A stretch of 45,123 nucleotides of DNA from Paracoccaceae bacterium (GTDB lineage Bacteria; Pseudomonadota; Alphaproteobacteria; Rhodobacterales; Rhodobacteraceae): NCBI GenBank assembly GCA_027486345.1, contig JAIXPH010000039.1, positions 1-45,123 of the forward strand. The letters are read 5' to 3'. Shown here one piece after another: positions 7,257-16,919 of this stretch (position 1 is its first letter; every line of letters begins with the position of its first letter). Position numbers and translations under genes: made by a program. The notes under the pieces are model-generated. The model made no database searches and was not told the origin of the DNA. It saw only the letters and a program-made list of their open reading frames with translations.

Positions 7257-9455
7257 ATGCGCCTCTGCACTGACTTCAATGACAACTGGCTGTTTCAGGG
7301 CCGCGATACCGTGCGCCTGCCACACAACGCGGTGGACCTGCCGTTTTCGTATTTCGACGAAAAGGCCTATCAGCGCCGCTTTACCTATCAAAAGACCTTT
7401 GCCGCCGATCCGGCTTGGGCCGGCCAAGAGGTGTTGTTGCGCTTTGATGCCGCAATGGCGAACGCGCGGGTGCTGTTGAATGGGGTGGAACTGATCACCC
7501 ATGCCGATGGCTATACCCCGTTCGAGGCCCGACTGACCGGGCAGGTGCTGGCCGGTGACAACACGGTGACGGTGGAAATCGACGGCAGCGAGAACCCCGA
7601 GATTCCGCCCTTTGGCGGCGTGATTGATTACCTGACCTATGCGGGCCTGTACCGTGAGGTCTGGCTGATCGTGAAGGCCCCGGTTTCCATTGGCCTGCAC
7701 AAGATCGAAACCCCCTATGTGCTGGCGGCGCAGAAATCGGTGACGGTGGATGTGGCGTTGGACAACCCGCAGGGGCTGCCCCTGTCGGGTTCCCTGACCG
7801 CGACCCTGCGCGATGCGGCAGGGCAGGATGTGGCCAGCACCCGTGCGACGGTGACGGGTGACGGGCTGCGGATTGAGTTGGCCGGACTGACAGGCATCGC
7901 GCTGTGGGATATTCAGAACCCCGCACTTTACCATCTGCATCTTGATCTTGAAACGCCCCACGGGCGCGATGCCACCGCGACCCGCTTTGGCTTTCGCCAT
8001 GTGGCCTTTACCGCCGAAGGCTTTGCGCTGAACGGCAAGCCTTTGAAGCTGCGCGGGTTGAACCGGCATCAGTCGTTTCCTTATGTCGGCTATGCCCTGG
8101 GCCGTGCGGCGCAAGAACGCGATGCGGATATTCTGAAATATGATCTGCGGCTGAACACGGTGCGCACATCGCATTATCCGCAGTCCGGCTATTTTCTGGA
8201 TCGGTGCGATGAAATTGGCCTGTTGGTTTTTGAGGAAATTCCCGGCTGGCAGCACATCGGCGGTGAAAAGTGGAAGGCGGAATCGGTGGAAAACGTGCGC
8301 CGGATGATCCGGCGCGACTGGAACCATCCGTCGATTTTCATCTGGGGTGTGCGGATCAACGAGTCGCAGGATGATCACGATTTCTATGCTGAAACCAACC
8401 GGGTTGCGCGGGCGCTGGATGCGACGCGGCCGACGGGCGGCGTGCGCTACATCAGCGAAAGCGAGCTGCTGGAAGACGTCTATACGATGAATGATTTCAT
8501 CCTTGGCAACGAAGAGCTGGGCGGAAACCGCCCGCGCACGCCCTTGCGACCGCAGCAGGAAGTCACCGGGCTTGACCGCGTGGTGCCCTATATGATCACC
8601 GAATTCGGCGGCCATATGTACCCGACCAAAAGCCACGATCAGGAACAGCGGCAGGCCGAGCATGTCTTGCGCCACCTTGAGGTGCTGAATGCGATGTACG
8701 GCGACCCGCAGATTGCCGGGGCCATCGGCTGGTGCGCCTTTGACTACAACACCCACAAGGACTTTGGCTCGGGGGACCGGCTGTGCCACCATGGTGTGAT
8801 GGACATGTTCCGCGAGCCAAAGTTTGCGGCATCGGTCTATGCCAGCCAAGGCGATCCGGCCGAGGGCGTGGTGCTGACCCCTGTAACCTTCTGGGCGCGC
8901 GGTGAGCGCAACATCGGCGGGGTGCTGCCGCTGATCGTGCTGACCAACTGTGACGAGGTAGAGCTGCGCTATGGTCAGTTTGCCCCCAAACGCATCCCTG
9001 CCGCCCGCGACCGGTTCCCGCATCTGCCCTATGCGCCGGTGATCGTTGATTCGAGCAACTTCACCAAAGAAGAGCTGGGTCACTGGGGCATGACATGGGA
9101 ACCGGTAACGATCACCGGCTATATCAATGGCAAGCCGGTGGCCGAGACGCAGTTCGTCTGCGATGCGGTGCCGACGACGCTGCAAGTGGTGGCCGATGCG
9201 ACGCGGATCGGTCGCAACGATGCGGTGCGGGTGATGGTCCGGATGCTGGATCAGGCCGGGCACAAGCTGCCCTTCTATCCTGAACCGGTGACGATCGAGG
9301 TATCAGGCCCGGCCAGCCGTCTGGGTCCGGCTTGTGTGCCATTGCGGGCGGGGTCCACCGGGTTCTGGGTGCAGGCCACGGGCGCGGGGCCGATCGAGGT
9401 GAAGGTACATTGTGACCGTCTGGGTGTGACGTCCATCCACCTGACAGCCGAATAG
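7257..9455 (+). CDS. Glycoside hydrolase family 2 protein (beta-galactosidase/beta-glucuronidase type)
   Basis: This is a 732-residue GH2 enzyme. The order is an N-terminal sugar-binding jelly roll (about 1-140), an immunoglobulin-like domain (about 145-245), a catalytic TIM barrel (about 250-520) and an extra C-terminal beta domain (about 560-732). The acid/base Glu is E369 in GVRINES and the nucleophile is E449 in MITEFGGHMYP. RTSHYPQSGYFLDRCDEIGLL is the classical GH2 barrel signature. No signal peptide is present, so it acts in the cytoplasm on substrate imported by the adjacent transporter. Linkage to uxuA hints at a beta-glucuronide or galacturonide substrate, whereas the EbgR-like regulator hints at a beta-galactoside; the sequence does not decide. 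E. coli UidA is about 600 residues, so the extra C-terminal domain is notable. Confidence 0.9.
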   Translation: MRLCTDFNDNWLFQGRDTVRLPHNAVDLPFSYFDEKAYQRRFTYQKTFAADPAWAGQEVLLRFDAAMANARVLLNGVELITHADGYTPFEARLTGQVLAGDNTVTVEIDGSENPEIPPFGGVIDYLTYAGLYREVWLIVKAPVSIGLHKIETPYVLAAQKSVTVDVALDNPQGLPLSGSLTATLRDAAGQDVASTRATVTGDGLRIELAGLTGIALWDIQNPALYHLHLDLETPHGRDATATRFGFRHVAFTAEGFALNGKPLKLRGLNRHQSFPYVGYALGRAAQERDADILKYDLRLNTVRTSHYPQSGYFLDRCDEIGLLVFEEIPGWQHIGGEKWKAESVENVRRMIRRDWNHPSIFIWGVRINESQDDHDFYAETNRVARALDATRPTGGVRYISESELLEDVYTMNDFILGNEELGGNRPRTPLRPQQEVTGLDRVVPYMITEFGGHMYPTKSHDQEQRQAEHVLRHLEVLNAMYGDPQIAGAIGWCAFDYNTHKDFGSGDRLCHHGVMDMFREPKFAASVYASQGDPAEGVVLTPVTFWARGERNIGGVLPLIVLTNCDEVELRYGQFAPKRIPAARDRFPHLPYAPVIVDSSNFTKEELGHWGMTWEPVTITGYINGKPVAETQFVCDAVPTTLQVVADATRIGRNDAVRVMVRMLDQAGHKLPFYPEPVTIEVSGPASRLGPACVPLRAGSTGFWVQATGAGPIEVKVHCDRLGVTSIHLTAE

Positions 9456-9465
9456 GGGGCATCGG

Positions 9466-10533
9466 ATGACCGGGTTGAAACTGCGTGGGGTGCGGAAGTC
9501 TTACGACGCTGTCGAGGTGATCAAGGGCGTTGACCTGGACATAGCACCCGGAGAATTCGTGGTCTTTGTCGGGCCTTCGGGTTGCGGCAAATCAACGTTG
9601 CTGCGGATGATTGCAGGGCTGGAAGAAATCAGCGGTGGCGATCTGTTCATCGGTGACAAACGGATGAATGACGTGGACCCCGCGCAGCGTGGCATTGCCA
9701 TGGTGTTCCAAAGCTATGCGCTTTACCCGCATATGACGGTGCGCGAAAACATGGGGTTTGCGCTGCGCTTTGCCAAAAAGCCAAAGGATGAAATCGCGCA
9801 GGCGGTGAACGAGGCGGCGCGGATTCTGGAATTGGGGCCGCTGCTGGACCGCCGCCCCAAGGATCTGTCTGGCGGACAACGCCAGCGTGTGGCCATTGGC
9901 CGCGCGATTGTGAGTCATCCCGATGTGTTCCTGTTCGATGAACCCCTGTCCAATCTGGACGCCGAATTGCGCGTCCATATGCGGATCGAAGTGGCGCGGC
10001 TGCACAAGGAGCTGGCCACGACCATCATCTATGTGACCCATGATCAGGTCGAGGCGATGACACTGGCCGACAAGATCGTGGTGATGCGGGCGGGTGTGGT
10101 TGAACAGGTCGGCTCGCCTTTGGCGCTGTATGATGATCCCGACAACCTGTTTGTGGCGGGCTTTATCGGCAGCCCGAAGATGAACTTTCTGGCTGGTGTG
10201 GTCGAGCAGGACACGGTGCGTCTGCCCGAGTTTGGCAACCAGTCGATCCCTTTGGGTCACCTGACCCACCCACCGGCGCAGGGCAGCGAGGTGACAGTGG
10301 GCATCCGACCTGAAAGCTTCAAACGAGGCGGCGATGCCGGGTTGGAACTGACCATCGAGATTGTCGAACATCTGGGCAATGAAAGCTTTGCCTATGCGCG
10401 CCAATCCGGTGGCCAGATGCTGACGCTTGCGACCGAGAACGGCCGCAGCCTGCAGCCCGGTCAACGGATCGCCGCGCGGTTCAACCCCGCGCAGATCATG
10501 GTTTTTGACAAGTCGGGTCAGCGTATCCGCTAG
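9466..10533 (+). CDS. CUT1 ABC transporter ATP-binding protein (UgpC/MsmK type)
   Basis: This cytoplasmic ATPase of 355 residues energises the sugar transporter encoded just upstream. Walker A is GPSGCGKST, the signature is LSGGQRQRVAIGRAI, Walker B is VFLFDEPLSNLDAELR, and the switch His lies in VTHDQVEAMTLAD. The C-terminal TOBE/OB regulatory domain (about 235-355, GIRPESF) is that of the MalK/UgpC group. It starts ten bases after the GH2 stop, inside the same operon. Confidence 0.93.
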   Translation: MTGLKLRGVRKSYDAVEVIKGVDLDIAPGEFVVFVGPSGCGKSTLLRMIAGLEEISGGDLFIGDKRMNDVDPAQRGIAMVFQSYALYPHMTVRENMGFALRFAKKPKDEIAQAVNEAARILELGPLLDRRPKDLSGGQRQRVAIGRAIVSHPDVFLFDEPLSNLDAELRVHMRIEVARLHKELATTIIYVTHDQVEAMTLADKIVVMRAGVVEQVGSPLALYDDPDNLFVAGFIGSPKMNFLAGVVEQDTVRLPEFGNQSIPLGHLTHPPAQGSEVTVGIRPESFKRGGDAGLELTIEIVEHLGNESFAYARQSGGQMLTLATENGRSLQPGQRIAARFNPAQIMVFDKSGQRIR

Positions 10534-10593
10534 GCCAAAGCAAAGCGAAGGGGCTGTCCCGTCGCAAAATGACATGAACAAAAGGGTTTTCGG

Positions 10594-11647
10594 ATGAAAA
10601 CGACAGGCTGGGGCATCATTGGTCCGGGTGCGATTGCACAGAATTTTGCAGATGGTCTGGCCGAGGCACCGTCAGGCCGCCTTATGGCGATTGCCAGCCG
10701 GAACCCGGCCCGGCGTGATGCTTTCGGGGCGCGCAACGGGGTGGAACCTGCGCACCGCCATGCCAGCTATGCCGATCTGGTGGCCGATCCGGCAGTGGAC
10801 GCGGTCTAATCTCGACCCCGCATCCTTTCCATGCCGAACACGCTTTGCTGGCATTGCGCGCGGGCAAGCCGGTGCTGGTGGAAAAGCCTGCCGGGTTGAC
10901 GGCGGCACAGGTGGCCGCCGTGGCCGATGTGGCCGCGCGGGCGGGATTGCTGTTTGCCGAAGCCTATATGTACCGGTGCCACCCGCAGATTGCCCGTCTG
11001 CTGGAGATTTTGAAAAGCGGTGAGATCGGCACCCCGCGCCATATCCGCGCGCAGTTCGGCTTTAACGCCGGGTTCAATCCGGCCTCGCGGCTTTATGACC
11101 GCGCGCTGGATGGGGGCGGCATCATGGATGTGGGCGGCTATCCGGTGTCGCTTGCCCGGCTGGTGGCAGGGGCGGCGGTGGGTCGCGCCTTTGCCGATCC
11201 GGTGACGGTGAAGGGCAGTGGCATTGTCGGGCAGTCCGGCGTGGACGAAGTGGCCTATGGCCTGTTGGGCTTTGCGGGTAGGTTCACCGCCGAAGTCGCC
11301 TGTGCCATCGCCCGCACCATGGACAACCGGGCCGTGATCGAGGGTGACAAGGGGCGGATCGAACTGGTCGACCCTTGGGTGCCGGGCCGCAATGCCGGGC
11401 CATCGGACGCCACGATTTCTGTGACCGTGGGCGGGGAAACCCGGGTTGAGGTTCTGCGCAGCCCGCAGCATCTGTTCGCCTTCGAGGCCGAACTGTTCAG
11501 CCGCACGATTGCCGAGGGCGCGACAGAGGCGCCGTTCCCCGCCTTGTCGCCCGCCGACAGCCTTGGCAAAGCGGTGGTGCTGGATCGGTGGCGGGCCGAA
11601 CTGGGCTATGTGAACATCGCAGAAGATCCCAAGGCCAACCGCGCCTT
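10594..11647 (+). pseudogene. Gfo/Idh/MocA-family oxidoreductase, frameshifted and 3'-truncated
   Basis: This is an NAD(P)-dependent sugar oxidoreductase remnant. The Rossmann start MKTTGWGIIGPGAIAQNFADG is in the first frame, which stops at TAA 10807-10809. The continuation (STPHPFHAEHALLALRAGKP, then the cofactor motif EKPAG) resumes in the next frame. The text at the break, GTC TAA TCT CG, would read GTC TAY ATC TCG with one added base, so a single-base deletion is the simplest cause. The conserved GGGIMDVGGYPVSLARL segment is intact. Near 11647 the reading runs directly into an unrelated HTH gene fragment, so the true C-terminus is missing as well. It was the last gene of the sugar operon. 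Confidence 0.85.
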
Positions 11648-11909
11648 GACCGCGATGCGGCACCTCGACGATATCGAAGCATGGTCAGCGCGGGCAGAAA
11701 TCGAGATGTCACCGCTCTCGGGAAAGACACCGCGGGCGCTGCGCGCCGTACTGACCGAATGGCCCCTCGTCTCGGCCCCCATGGCCGAGACCATGACCGG
11801 CGCCAGTCGAGCGGCCGTGCAGCGCAACCTTGCCTGGATGGAAGCGCGGGGTCTGATCCGCGAGATGACAGGCCAGGGGCGATACCGGATGTGGCGCGCG
11901 ACGAACTAG
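11648..11909 (+). pseudogene. 3' fragment of RHE_PE00001-type HTH protein, copy A
   Basis: The reading frame continues without a stop from the oxidoreductase remnant into about 86 residues ending MWRATN. They match the helix-turn-helix C-terminus of the DUF1612/RHE_PE00001 protein group: the segment PLVSAPMAETMTGASRAAVQ and then RNLAWMEARGLI. A second copy lies at 39179-39436; 72 of 82 residues are identical, and similarity starts at the bases ACCGCGATGCGGCACCTCGA in both. The family name is from memory of the pattern; the duplication is seen directly. There is no own start codon or N-terminal domain, so it is a remnant or part of a chimeric frame. Confidence 0.7.
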
Positions 11910-12030
11910 GGTCGCCGTATCAGGTGTCAGCCGTCGGGCAATATGATTGCATCGTCAACGAAGATGGCGCGCGATGAGCGAAGTCCTGTCCTTTCGAAAC
12001 CGGGCGCCGTCCTATTGAGCTCAACAACGC

Positions 12031-12696
12031 TCAGCCCACGTCGATGAGCACTGGTCTTCCATCCTCACGCCATTCAGGCAAACCACCTTCCAGCCGCCGC
12101 GCGTTTAGACCGTGGCGGCGCAAAGTGGCGACGGCCTGATGGGCATAGACGCAGTAGGGGCCGCGGCAATAGGCGACAATCTCGGCGTCATGCGCAAGTG
12201 TTGGGAGGATTTGCTCCAACTGCGCCAAGGTGGCGTTCCGCGCACCGGGGATGTGGCCCGCAGCGTATTCGTCGGAGGGCCGGACATCGAGAACAGTGAC
12301 AGAGCCTTCCGCGAGCCGTGCGGCGAGGACCGCGCGACTGACCGGTTCGGGCGCGTCATAGCCGCCCGAGAGGCCCCGCAGGATGCGCTCGACTTGTGCT
12401 AGGTTACGTTCGGCCACGATGCGCAAAAGGTCCATGAGTTCCAGAGTCTTTGCGTCGGTGAGTCGGTAGATCACCGCCTTGCCATCGCGGCGGCTGGTGA
12501 CGAGTGCGGCCCGGCGCAACTGTTGCAGGTGCTGCGAGCAGTTGGCGATGGTCAGGCCCGTCTTTTCCGCCAGCGCCTCCACGCCACGCTCTCCTTGCGC
12601 CAGTTGTTCCAGGAGCATCAGACGCGCCGGTGCCGACAAGGCGCGCGCGACAAGGGCGTATTCCTCCAGCAGGGCCAGCTTCGGGCTGATTGACAA
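12031..12696 (-). CDS. ArsR-family regulator with rhodanese domain
   Basis: This is a 221-residue two-domain protein. Residues 1-95 form an ArsR winged helix (ALSAPARLMLLEQLAQGERG, then LTIANCSQHLQQLRRAALV). Residues about 120-215 form a rhodanese domain with the active-site loop YCRGPYCVYAHQA containing the catalytic Cys. Such fusions are thought to sense sulfane sulfur or a related thiol signal through the rhodanese Cys; this is family knowledge. It is transcribed away from the hydroxylase-like gene at 12785, with a perfect inverted repeat between them (12720-12739) that is the likely operator. Confidence 0.88.
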   Translation of the reverse strand: MSISPKLALLEEYALVARALSAPARLMLLEQLAQGERGVEALAEKTGLTIANCSQHLQQLRRAALVTSRRDGKAVIYRLTDAKTLELMDLLRIVAERNLAQVERILRGLSGGYDAPEPVSRAVLAARLAEGSVTVLDVRPSDEYAAGHIPGARNATLAQLEQILPTLAHDAEIVAYCRGPYCVYAHQAVATLRRHGLNARRLEGGLPEWREDGRPVLIDVG

Positions 12697-12719
12697 GGCC
12701 AGTCTCCAGACGCTAGATC

Positions 12720-12739
12720 ATTCAAGCGATGTCTTGAAT
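12720..12739 (+). promoter_or_regulatory. Inverted repeat ATTCAAG-N6-CTTGAAT, candidate ArsR-type operator
   Basis: Two perfect 7-bp arms (12720-12726 and 12733-12739) lie 24 bases upstream of the ArsR-rhodanese start and 46 bases before the divergent hydroxylase-like start. ArsR proteins bind dyads of this size and AT-rich end type, so control of both genes is likely. Binding is inferred. Confidence 0.65.
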
Positions 12740-12784
12740 AATAGCGATTCCATCGCGCCCCACAAGCCCCAAGGCCAGCGCCCC

Positions 12785-13639
12785 ATGTCCGAGACCATCC
12801 TTGCCACTGAGGCGACCATCCGCCTGGCCATCTTTCTGGGTGTGCTGGTGGCGATGGTGCTTTGGGAAGTGGCGGCCCCCCGGCGCAGACGGGAGATCCC
12901 GCGCGTGATCCGCTGGACCAACAACCTTGCTCTGGTGGTGGTCGACACGGTCATCCTGCGGCTAACCTTTCCGATCCTCGCTGTCGGGCTGGCCGTCATG
13001 GCCGAGGACCGCGGCTGGGGCCTGTTTAACAATCTCGATGTGCCAGTCTGGGTCGCGATCATCGTCTCGATGCTGCTGCTCGATCTGGCGATCTACCTTC
13101 AGCATGTGATGTTCCATGCAGTGCCGGGGCTCTGGCGGCTGCACCGGATGCACCACGCCGATCTCGATTTCGATGCCACAACCGGCCTGCGGTTCCATCC
13201 TGTCGAGATCCTGATCTCGATGGGTATCAAGCTGGCGGTGGTCGCGGCGCTCGGCCCGCCCGCCGTCGCGGTGCTGCTCTTCGAGGCGGTCCTGAATGCC
13301 ACCGCGCTGTTCAACCACGCCAATATCGACCTGCCACGCCCGGTGGACCGCGTGCTGCGCCTGTTCGTCGTGACGCCGGACATGCACCGCGTCCACCATT
13401 CCACCGACCCGCGCGAGACCAACTCGAACTACGGCTTCAATCTGCCGTGGTGGGACCGGCTGCTCGGGACCTACATCGCCCAGCCCGCCAAGGGGCACGA
13501 AGGGATGGAAATCGGTATCGAACAGTTTCGTACACAGCGTGATTTGTGGCTCGACCAGATGCTGGCTCAACCCTTTCGTGGACCAGCGAGCGGCTACGCC
13601 CTAGATCCGAATTCCGGGCTGAAGGATCCCGCAGAATGA
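12785..13639 (+). CDS. Fatty acid hydroxylase/sterol desaturase-family membrane protein
   Basis: This is a 284-residue integral membrane di-iron protein. The His clusters are visible as HVMFHAVPGLWRLHRMHHAD, FNHANID and HRVHHS, in the order of the fatty acid hydroxylase superfamily. Four hydrophobic segments precede or surround them (AIFLGVLVAMVLWEV; LALVVVDTVILRL; VWVAIIVSMLLLDLAIYL). ATG 12785 is chosen over longer open-frame starts because those run through the divergent ArsR gene and its operator. The lipid substrate is unknown. Its pairing with an ArsR-rhodanese gene suggests expression in response to a sulfur or thiol signal. Confidence 0.85.
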   Translation: MSETILATEATIRLAIFLGVLVAMVLWEVAAPRRRREIPRVIRWTNNLALVVVDTVILRLTFPILAVGLAVMAEDRGWGLFNNLDVPVWVAIIVSMLLLDLAIYLQHVMFHAVPGLWRLHRMHHADLDFDATTGLRFHPVEILISMGIKLAVVAALGPPAVAVLLFEAVLNATALFNHANIDLPRPVDRVLRLFVVTPDMHRVHHSTDPRETNSNYGFNLPWWDRLLGTYIAQPAKGHEGMEIGIEQFRTQRDLWLDQMLAQPFRGPASGYALDPNSGLKDPAE

Positions 13640-13709
13640 TTTTACGTCTGTATTCGTCGGGAGTGCCGCGCTGATTGCGCCAGATCGAGCTTACGCCTAG
13701 AGTGGCGGC

Positions 13710-14661
<952 letters not shown>

Positions 14662-14693
14662 CGCATGGTGCCCTGTGAAAGGATTGCCTTCAG

Positions 14694-15080
14694 TCATGCG
14701 CGACTGGCCTTTTCCCTTGCCGCCACGACGCTGATCACCACCCAGATCGCCAGGCGCAGCGCCATCGCACCCATCGTCCGCGCCTCGTATGCAGTCCCGT
14801 GCCAGACCTCCAAGAGAAACACTGCAAAGATCGCTCCGGTCGCGAGGGTGATGGCGATGGCAAGGCCGGGTGCCCAGCCAGTCCTAAACCAAAGCCCCAG
14901 ACCCGCGATGATGTAGGCAAACCCTGCTAAGAAATTGAACCACAGAACGAACGGGACGACGGCCCCCATGTCGGCGCCACCAAAAAGGGCGCGGCCTCCA
15001 GAAACGATGGTCAGGAGACCGAAAACGATTGCGACAACGGCGACGGCCGTCAGGGGCTTTCTGCGGGCGGGCATGACCAT
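14694..15080 (-). CDS. Small four-TM membrane protein, unknown function
   Basis: The protein has 128 residues and is almost entirely hydrophobic, with four predicted membrane helices: VAVVAIVFGLLTIVSGG; VPFVLWFNFLAGFAYIIAG; APGLAIAITLATGAIFAVFL; GAMALRLAIWVVISVVA. Short charged termini flank them (MVMPARRK, REKASRA). I recognise no catalytic or binding motif. It is the last gene of the tetR-hlyD-ftsX-ATPase operon, starting ten bases after the ATPase stop, so it is likely an accessory of that membrane system. Start choice between the first and third Met is open. Confidence 0.7.
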   Translation of the reverse strand: MVMPARRKPLTAVAVVAIVFGLLTIVSGGRALFGGADMGAVVPFVLWFNFLAGFAYIIAGLGLWFRTGWAPGLAIAITLATGAIFAVFLLEVWHGTAYEARTMGAMALRLAIWVVISVVAAREKASRA

Positions 15081-15089
15081 CTCCTTGGT

Positions 15090-15782
15090 TCAGCTGTCCA
15101 CGAGACGACCGTCGCGCAGGTGGATCAGGCGGTCGAAACGGTCGAAGATCTTTTCATCATGCGTCACGGCGATGATGCAGGCCTTCTGGTCGCTGGCGAG
15201 CTTTCGCAGAAGGTCCATCACAAGCTGCGCCCGACCACTGTCCAACGCAGCCGTGGGTTCATCGGCCAGGATGATCCGGGGGCGGTTCGCCAGCGCGCGG
15301 GCAATGGCGACGCGTTGCGCTTCGCCCCCGGAAAGCAGGGCCGGCTTCACCTTGGCCCGATGCCCGACTTCAAGGTAATCAAGTAGTTCGCGTGCCCGTT
15401 CGCGGCCTCTTTCGGCAGGCCAGCCCGCAAGGTCTAGCACGACCGAGACGTTCTCTTCGGCGGTCAGAAAGGGCAACAGGTTGTGCGCCTGAAAGATAAA
15501 GCCGATCTTGTCCAGGCGCAGCCGTCGCAGATCGCTGCGGAGCCATTTGCCGTCGAACACCGCATCGCCATCCAGTTCGACCCGGCCCGCGGTCGGGGCA
15601 AGAATGCAGCCGATCACGTTCAGCAGCGTCGTCTTGCCCGAACCGGACGGGCCCAGCAGCGCGATGACTTCGCCGACATGCACCCGCAGATCCACGGATC
15701 GTAAGGCATCGACACGGGTTTCGCCTTCGCCATAATGCTTGGCGACGCCCCGCACATCGACCAGAATGTCGCCCGGCGCCAT
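15090..15782 (-). CDS. ABC exporter ATPase, LolD/MacB/DevA type
   Basis: This 230-residue ATPase has Walker A GPSGSGKTT, signature LLSGGEAQRVAIARAL, Walker B RIILADEPTAALD and switch His VTHDEKIF. The LSGGEAQR variant and the size fit the LolD/MacB/DevA group, which pairs with FtsX-type permeases. It lies four bases after the permease gene, whose protein and the HlyD-like protein would complete a tripartite-style exporter. The exported compound is not identifiable. Confidence 0.9.
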   Translation of the reverse strand: MAPGDILVDVRGVAKHYGEGETRVDALRSVDLRVHVGEVIALLGPSGSGKTTLLNVIGCILAPTAGRVELDGDAVFDGKWLRSDLRRLRLDKIGFIFQAHNLLPFLTAEENVSVVLDLAGWPAERGRERARELLDYLEVGHRAKVKPALLSGGEAQRVAIARALANRPRIILADEPTAALDSGRAQLVMDLLRKLASDQKACIIAVTHDEKIFDRFDRLIHLRDGRLVDS

Positions 15783-15785
15783 GGG

Positions 15786-16919
15786 TCAGCCCCCGAGCGC
15801 TGTGGCAGGGTCAACCTTCAGCGCCGCGCGGACGCCAAGACCCGAGGCAACAAGGCAGACCATCAGGATGATGCCGGTCAGCACCAGCGCGTTGAACGGC
15901 TCAAGCACTACGCGTCGGGGAAAGCTGTCCTTGACCAGAAGGATCAGGGCCAGCCCGATCGCAAGGCCAGAGATGCCAAGGATCAGCGCCTGTTGCACGA
16001 TCAGGCCCACGATGGTTCGATCCGGGGCGCCGATCAGCTTCAGGGTAGCGATCTGCTTCAGCTTCTCCATGGTCATGGTGTAGATGATGAGCGCGATCAC
16101 CACGGCGCTGACAGACAGCAGAATCCCCAGGAACAGACCGATCTGGCGCCGCGCCCGGTCCACCACCGAGGCAAGCAGAAGCTGCTCCTGCTCACTTTGG
16201 CTGAGGGCGGAGAGGTGTTTCCATTGCCGAACCGTCGCGGTCAAAAGCGCCACATCGGCACCGGGCTTCAGCCGGGCAACAACGGCGGCCACCGTCGGTG
16301 AGCGGAGGCCGCCATCGCCCCGGGCCGCCTGCACCCGGGCAGCGGCCGGGTCCATCGCCGTCTGCAACGTCAGTGCATCAGCCAAAGTCACATAGACCGC
16401 CGGATCGCCGCCAGAGTTCATCGCATCCTCGACCAATCCCACGACGGTAAAGCGGTCGCGTCCCAGCCGGATGGTCTCTCCGGGCACCAGACCGGTCTTG
16501 CGGTCTGCCAGCAGTTCAAAGTGGCTTCTGCCCAGCCCCCGCCCTTCAGTAATGCGCTGCGGTCCGCCGGGACGACCGGGTTCAAAGCCGATGACATAGA
16601 GCCGCAAGGTCCCGCCGGCATGGCTGGCCTCGATCGTTTGGTAAGTGATGGCCCCGGCCTCGGCCACTCCGGGCATGCGGGCCACGGCGTCCCGGGTCGT
16701 GGCCGGGATGCTTGACGCTTCGGCAAAGGGGCCTTGTGTGCCAGCCTCGACCACCCAGACATCAGCGGCAGGGGCCTTCACGACGGCTAGGGCATCGGCG
16801 ACAAGGCCGTTGTAGATGCCGATCATCGCCAGCACGACCGTCATTAGAAGCCCAAGTCCCAAACAGGTCAGGACAAAGCGGAAGAGGCCGTGGCGGATAT
16901 CCTTGATGGCAAGGTTCAT
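15786..16919 (-). CDS. FtsX-like/DevC-type ABC transporter permease
   Basis: This is a 377-residue permease. One N-terminal membrane helix (FVLTCLGLGLLMTVVLAMIGI) is followed by a periplasmic MacB-like core (about 50-240, including IPATTRDAVARMPGV and FTVVGLVEDAMNSGGDPAVYV). Three C-terminal helices form the FtsX domain (about 260-377). The N-terminus KDIRHGLFRF is typical of DevC. Its start overlaps the end of the hlyD-like gene by four bases. It forms the membrane part of the exporter. Confidence 0.88.
   Translation of the reverse strand: MNLAIKDIRHGLFRFVLTCLGLGLLMTVVLAMIGIYNGLVADALAVVKAPAADVWVVEAGTQGPFAEASSIPATTRDAVARMPGVAEAGAITYQTIEASHAGGTLRLYVIGFEPGRPGGPQRITEGRGLGRSHFELLADRKTGLVPGETIRLGRDRFTVVGLVEDAMNSGGDPAVYVTLADALTLQTAMDPAAARVQAARGDGGLRSPTVAAVVARLKPGADVALLTATVRQWKHLSALSQSEQEQLLLASVVDRARRQIGLFLGILLSVSAVVIALIIYTMTMEKLKQIATLKLIGAPDRTIVGLIVQQALILGISGLAIGLALILLVKDSFPRRVVLEPFNALVLTGIILMVCLVASGLGVRAALKVDPATALGG

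Noticed and set aside
7107-9263. 718-residue open frame antisense to the GH2 gene
   Set aside because: Same shadow effect; no recognisable motif and complete overlap with a clear glycoside hydrolase.
12015-12024. TTGAGCTCAA palindrome as an operator
   Set aside because: It is short, lies at the end of the ArsR-rhodanese gene and not in a promoter, and has no second copy.
12479-12784. Extended N-terminus of the hydroxylase-family protein
   Set aside because: The extension runs antisense through the ArsR gene and across its operator, and has no membrane or His motif.
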